The notes beneath the pieces were generated by a model. The model was not told where the DNA came from, searched no databases, and saw only the letters and a program-made list of their open reading frames with translations. A program made the position numbers and the translations under genes. Below, one piece after another: positions 63,301 to 64,000 of a DNA stretch of 64,000 nt (position 1 is its first letter; every line of letters begins with the position of its first letter). Source of the stretch: Balanoglossus misakiensis. Its lineage: Eukaryota > Hemichordata. The stretch spans positions 8,742,001-8,806,000 of the forward strand of contig CM082594.2 in NCBI GenBank assembly GCA_040954595.2, in the 5' to 3' direction.

Positions 63301-64000
63301 GGAGAGATATCTGTAGTCCGAGCGGGCCCGACCATTTCCATCTTGTACTTCCAATGTTGAGAATAACCCCAATCATCTATTTTACATGGTTCAGAAAACC
63401 GTTCCATTCATTTTCGATTCATTGGAGCTTTACGTTGATCGGATAGATATGTCGTCTAGTTAACTTATCCTTGCGATGTCCCGTGGAAATCTTCTGTGGA
63501 CATTAAACCCGATATACTTCCCTCGGGGTAGTTTTGCCAATCGAATCAATCATTACCACGAGGGGAGAAGATATTTACCGGGATTTCTTTTCTGCTGAGA
63601 GTAAAACAGGCTATCTCAACATACTGAGCAGGTTTGACATTTAGGGTTGAATAAAGTGGGTCGGCTCAGACAGTACCATATGTGGTGGCTCACTCGCACT
63701 GACGCTGCATTCATCAAACCCGTCTATTTAGACATTGCACTACCTTCAGTTGTTACAACAAAAGGTGGGGAGAAACACCTGAACAATGTGCTTCTCCGTC
63801 GCCTCAGTTAGCGGTACGATTGGAGTGGCTTCAGCGAATGACTTATTCAACGTATTTCAGAAAACTGAACGTCAACCAACACTGCACATACAAAACACCG
63901 CCAACGTTGCGGCAGATGGTGCCATTTAGCCGTTAAATACCCACCCGCTACTGAAAAATACTAGCCCGTTAAATTGTCACTTTTTGGTCATTTCACGAGA
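60347..64000. other. Intergenic, no gene seen
   Basis: This is 3.6 kb of AT-rich sequence to the window end. Open frames are short and featureless on both strands. Confidence 0.5.

Overview
This is eukaryotic, clearly animal, DNA. Genes are split into many short exons with GT-AG introns, coding density is low, and the recognisable proteins are a secreted multi-domain C-type lectin and a complete phosphodiesterase 11 (PDE11). An invertebrate marine animal (non-vertebrate deuterostome such as amphioxus or an acorn worm, or possibly a lophotrochozoan) fits best. That is inferred from the lectin architecture and from motifs such as the ACATGTACATGT palindrome; the species cannot be fixed from the sequence alone.

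Layout. (1) 1-3946, minus strand: the 5' part of a C-type lectin gene. It has a signal-peptide exon followed by seven exons that encode two complete C-type lectin-like domains (CTLDs) and half of a third; the gene runs off the left edge. (2) About 4311-27150: a tandem array of an 87-bp unit, roughly 255 near-identical visible copies in about 22.3 kb, broken by a 100-N assembly gap at 17512-17611 and bordered at both ends by diverged units. It fills almost all of the space between the two genes. (3) 27938-41978, minus strand: a full-length PDE11 gene, reconstructed here as 17 coding exons with matching splice phases, 2,820 nt and 939 residues. It has a phosphorylation-prone N-terminal region, tandem GAF domains and an intact catalytic domain. 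(4) 41979-64000: about 22 kb with no convincing protein gene. It holds the PDE11 promoter region, a degenerate CGAGAT repeat, a tRNA-derived SINE-like piece, a CpG-rich block with an RFX X-box-like site, and one small membrane-type ORF of doubtful status.

Both real genes are on the minus strand, so PDE11 lies upstream of the lectin and the array separates the PDE11 3' end from the lectin promoter. The genes have no obvious functional link (intracellular cyclic-nucleotide hydrolysis versus extracellular glycan binding). The array is the outstanding object in the window. It is open in one frame on each strand for kilobases because 87 is a multiple of three, but its pattern of variants argues for a noncoding minisatellite shaped by unequal exchange and gene conversion.
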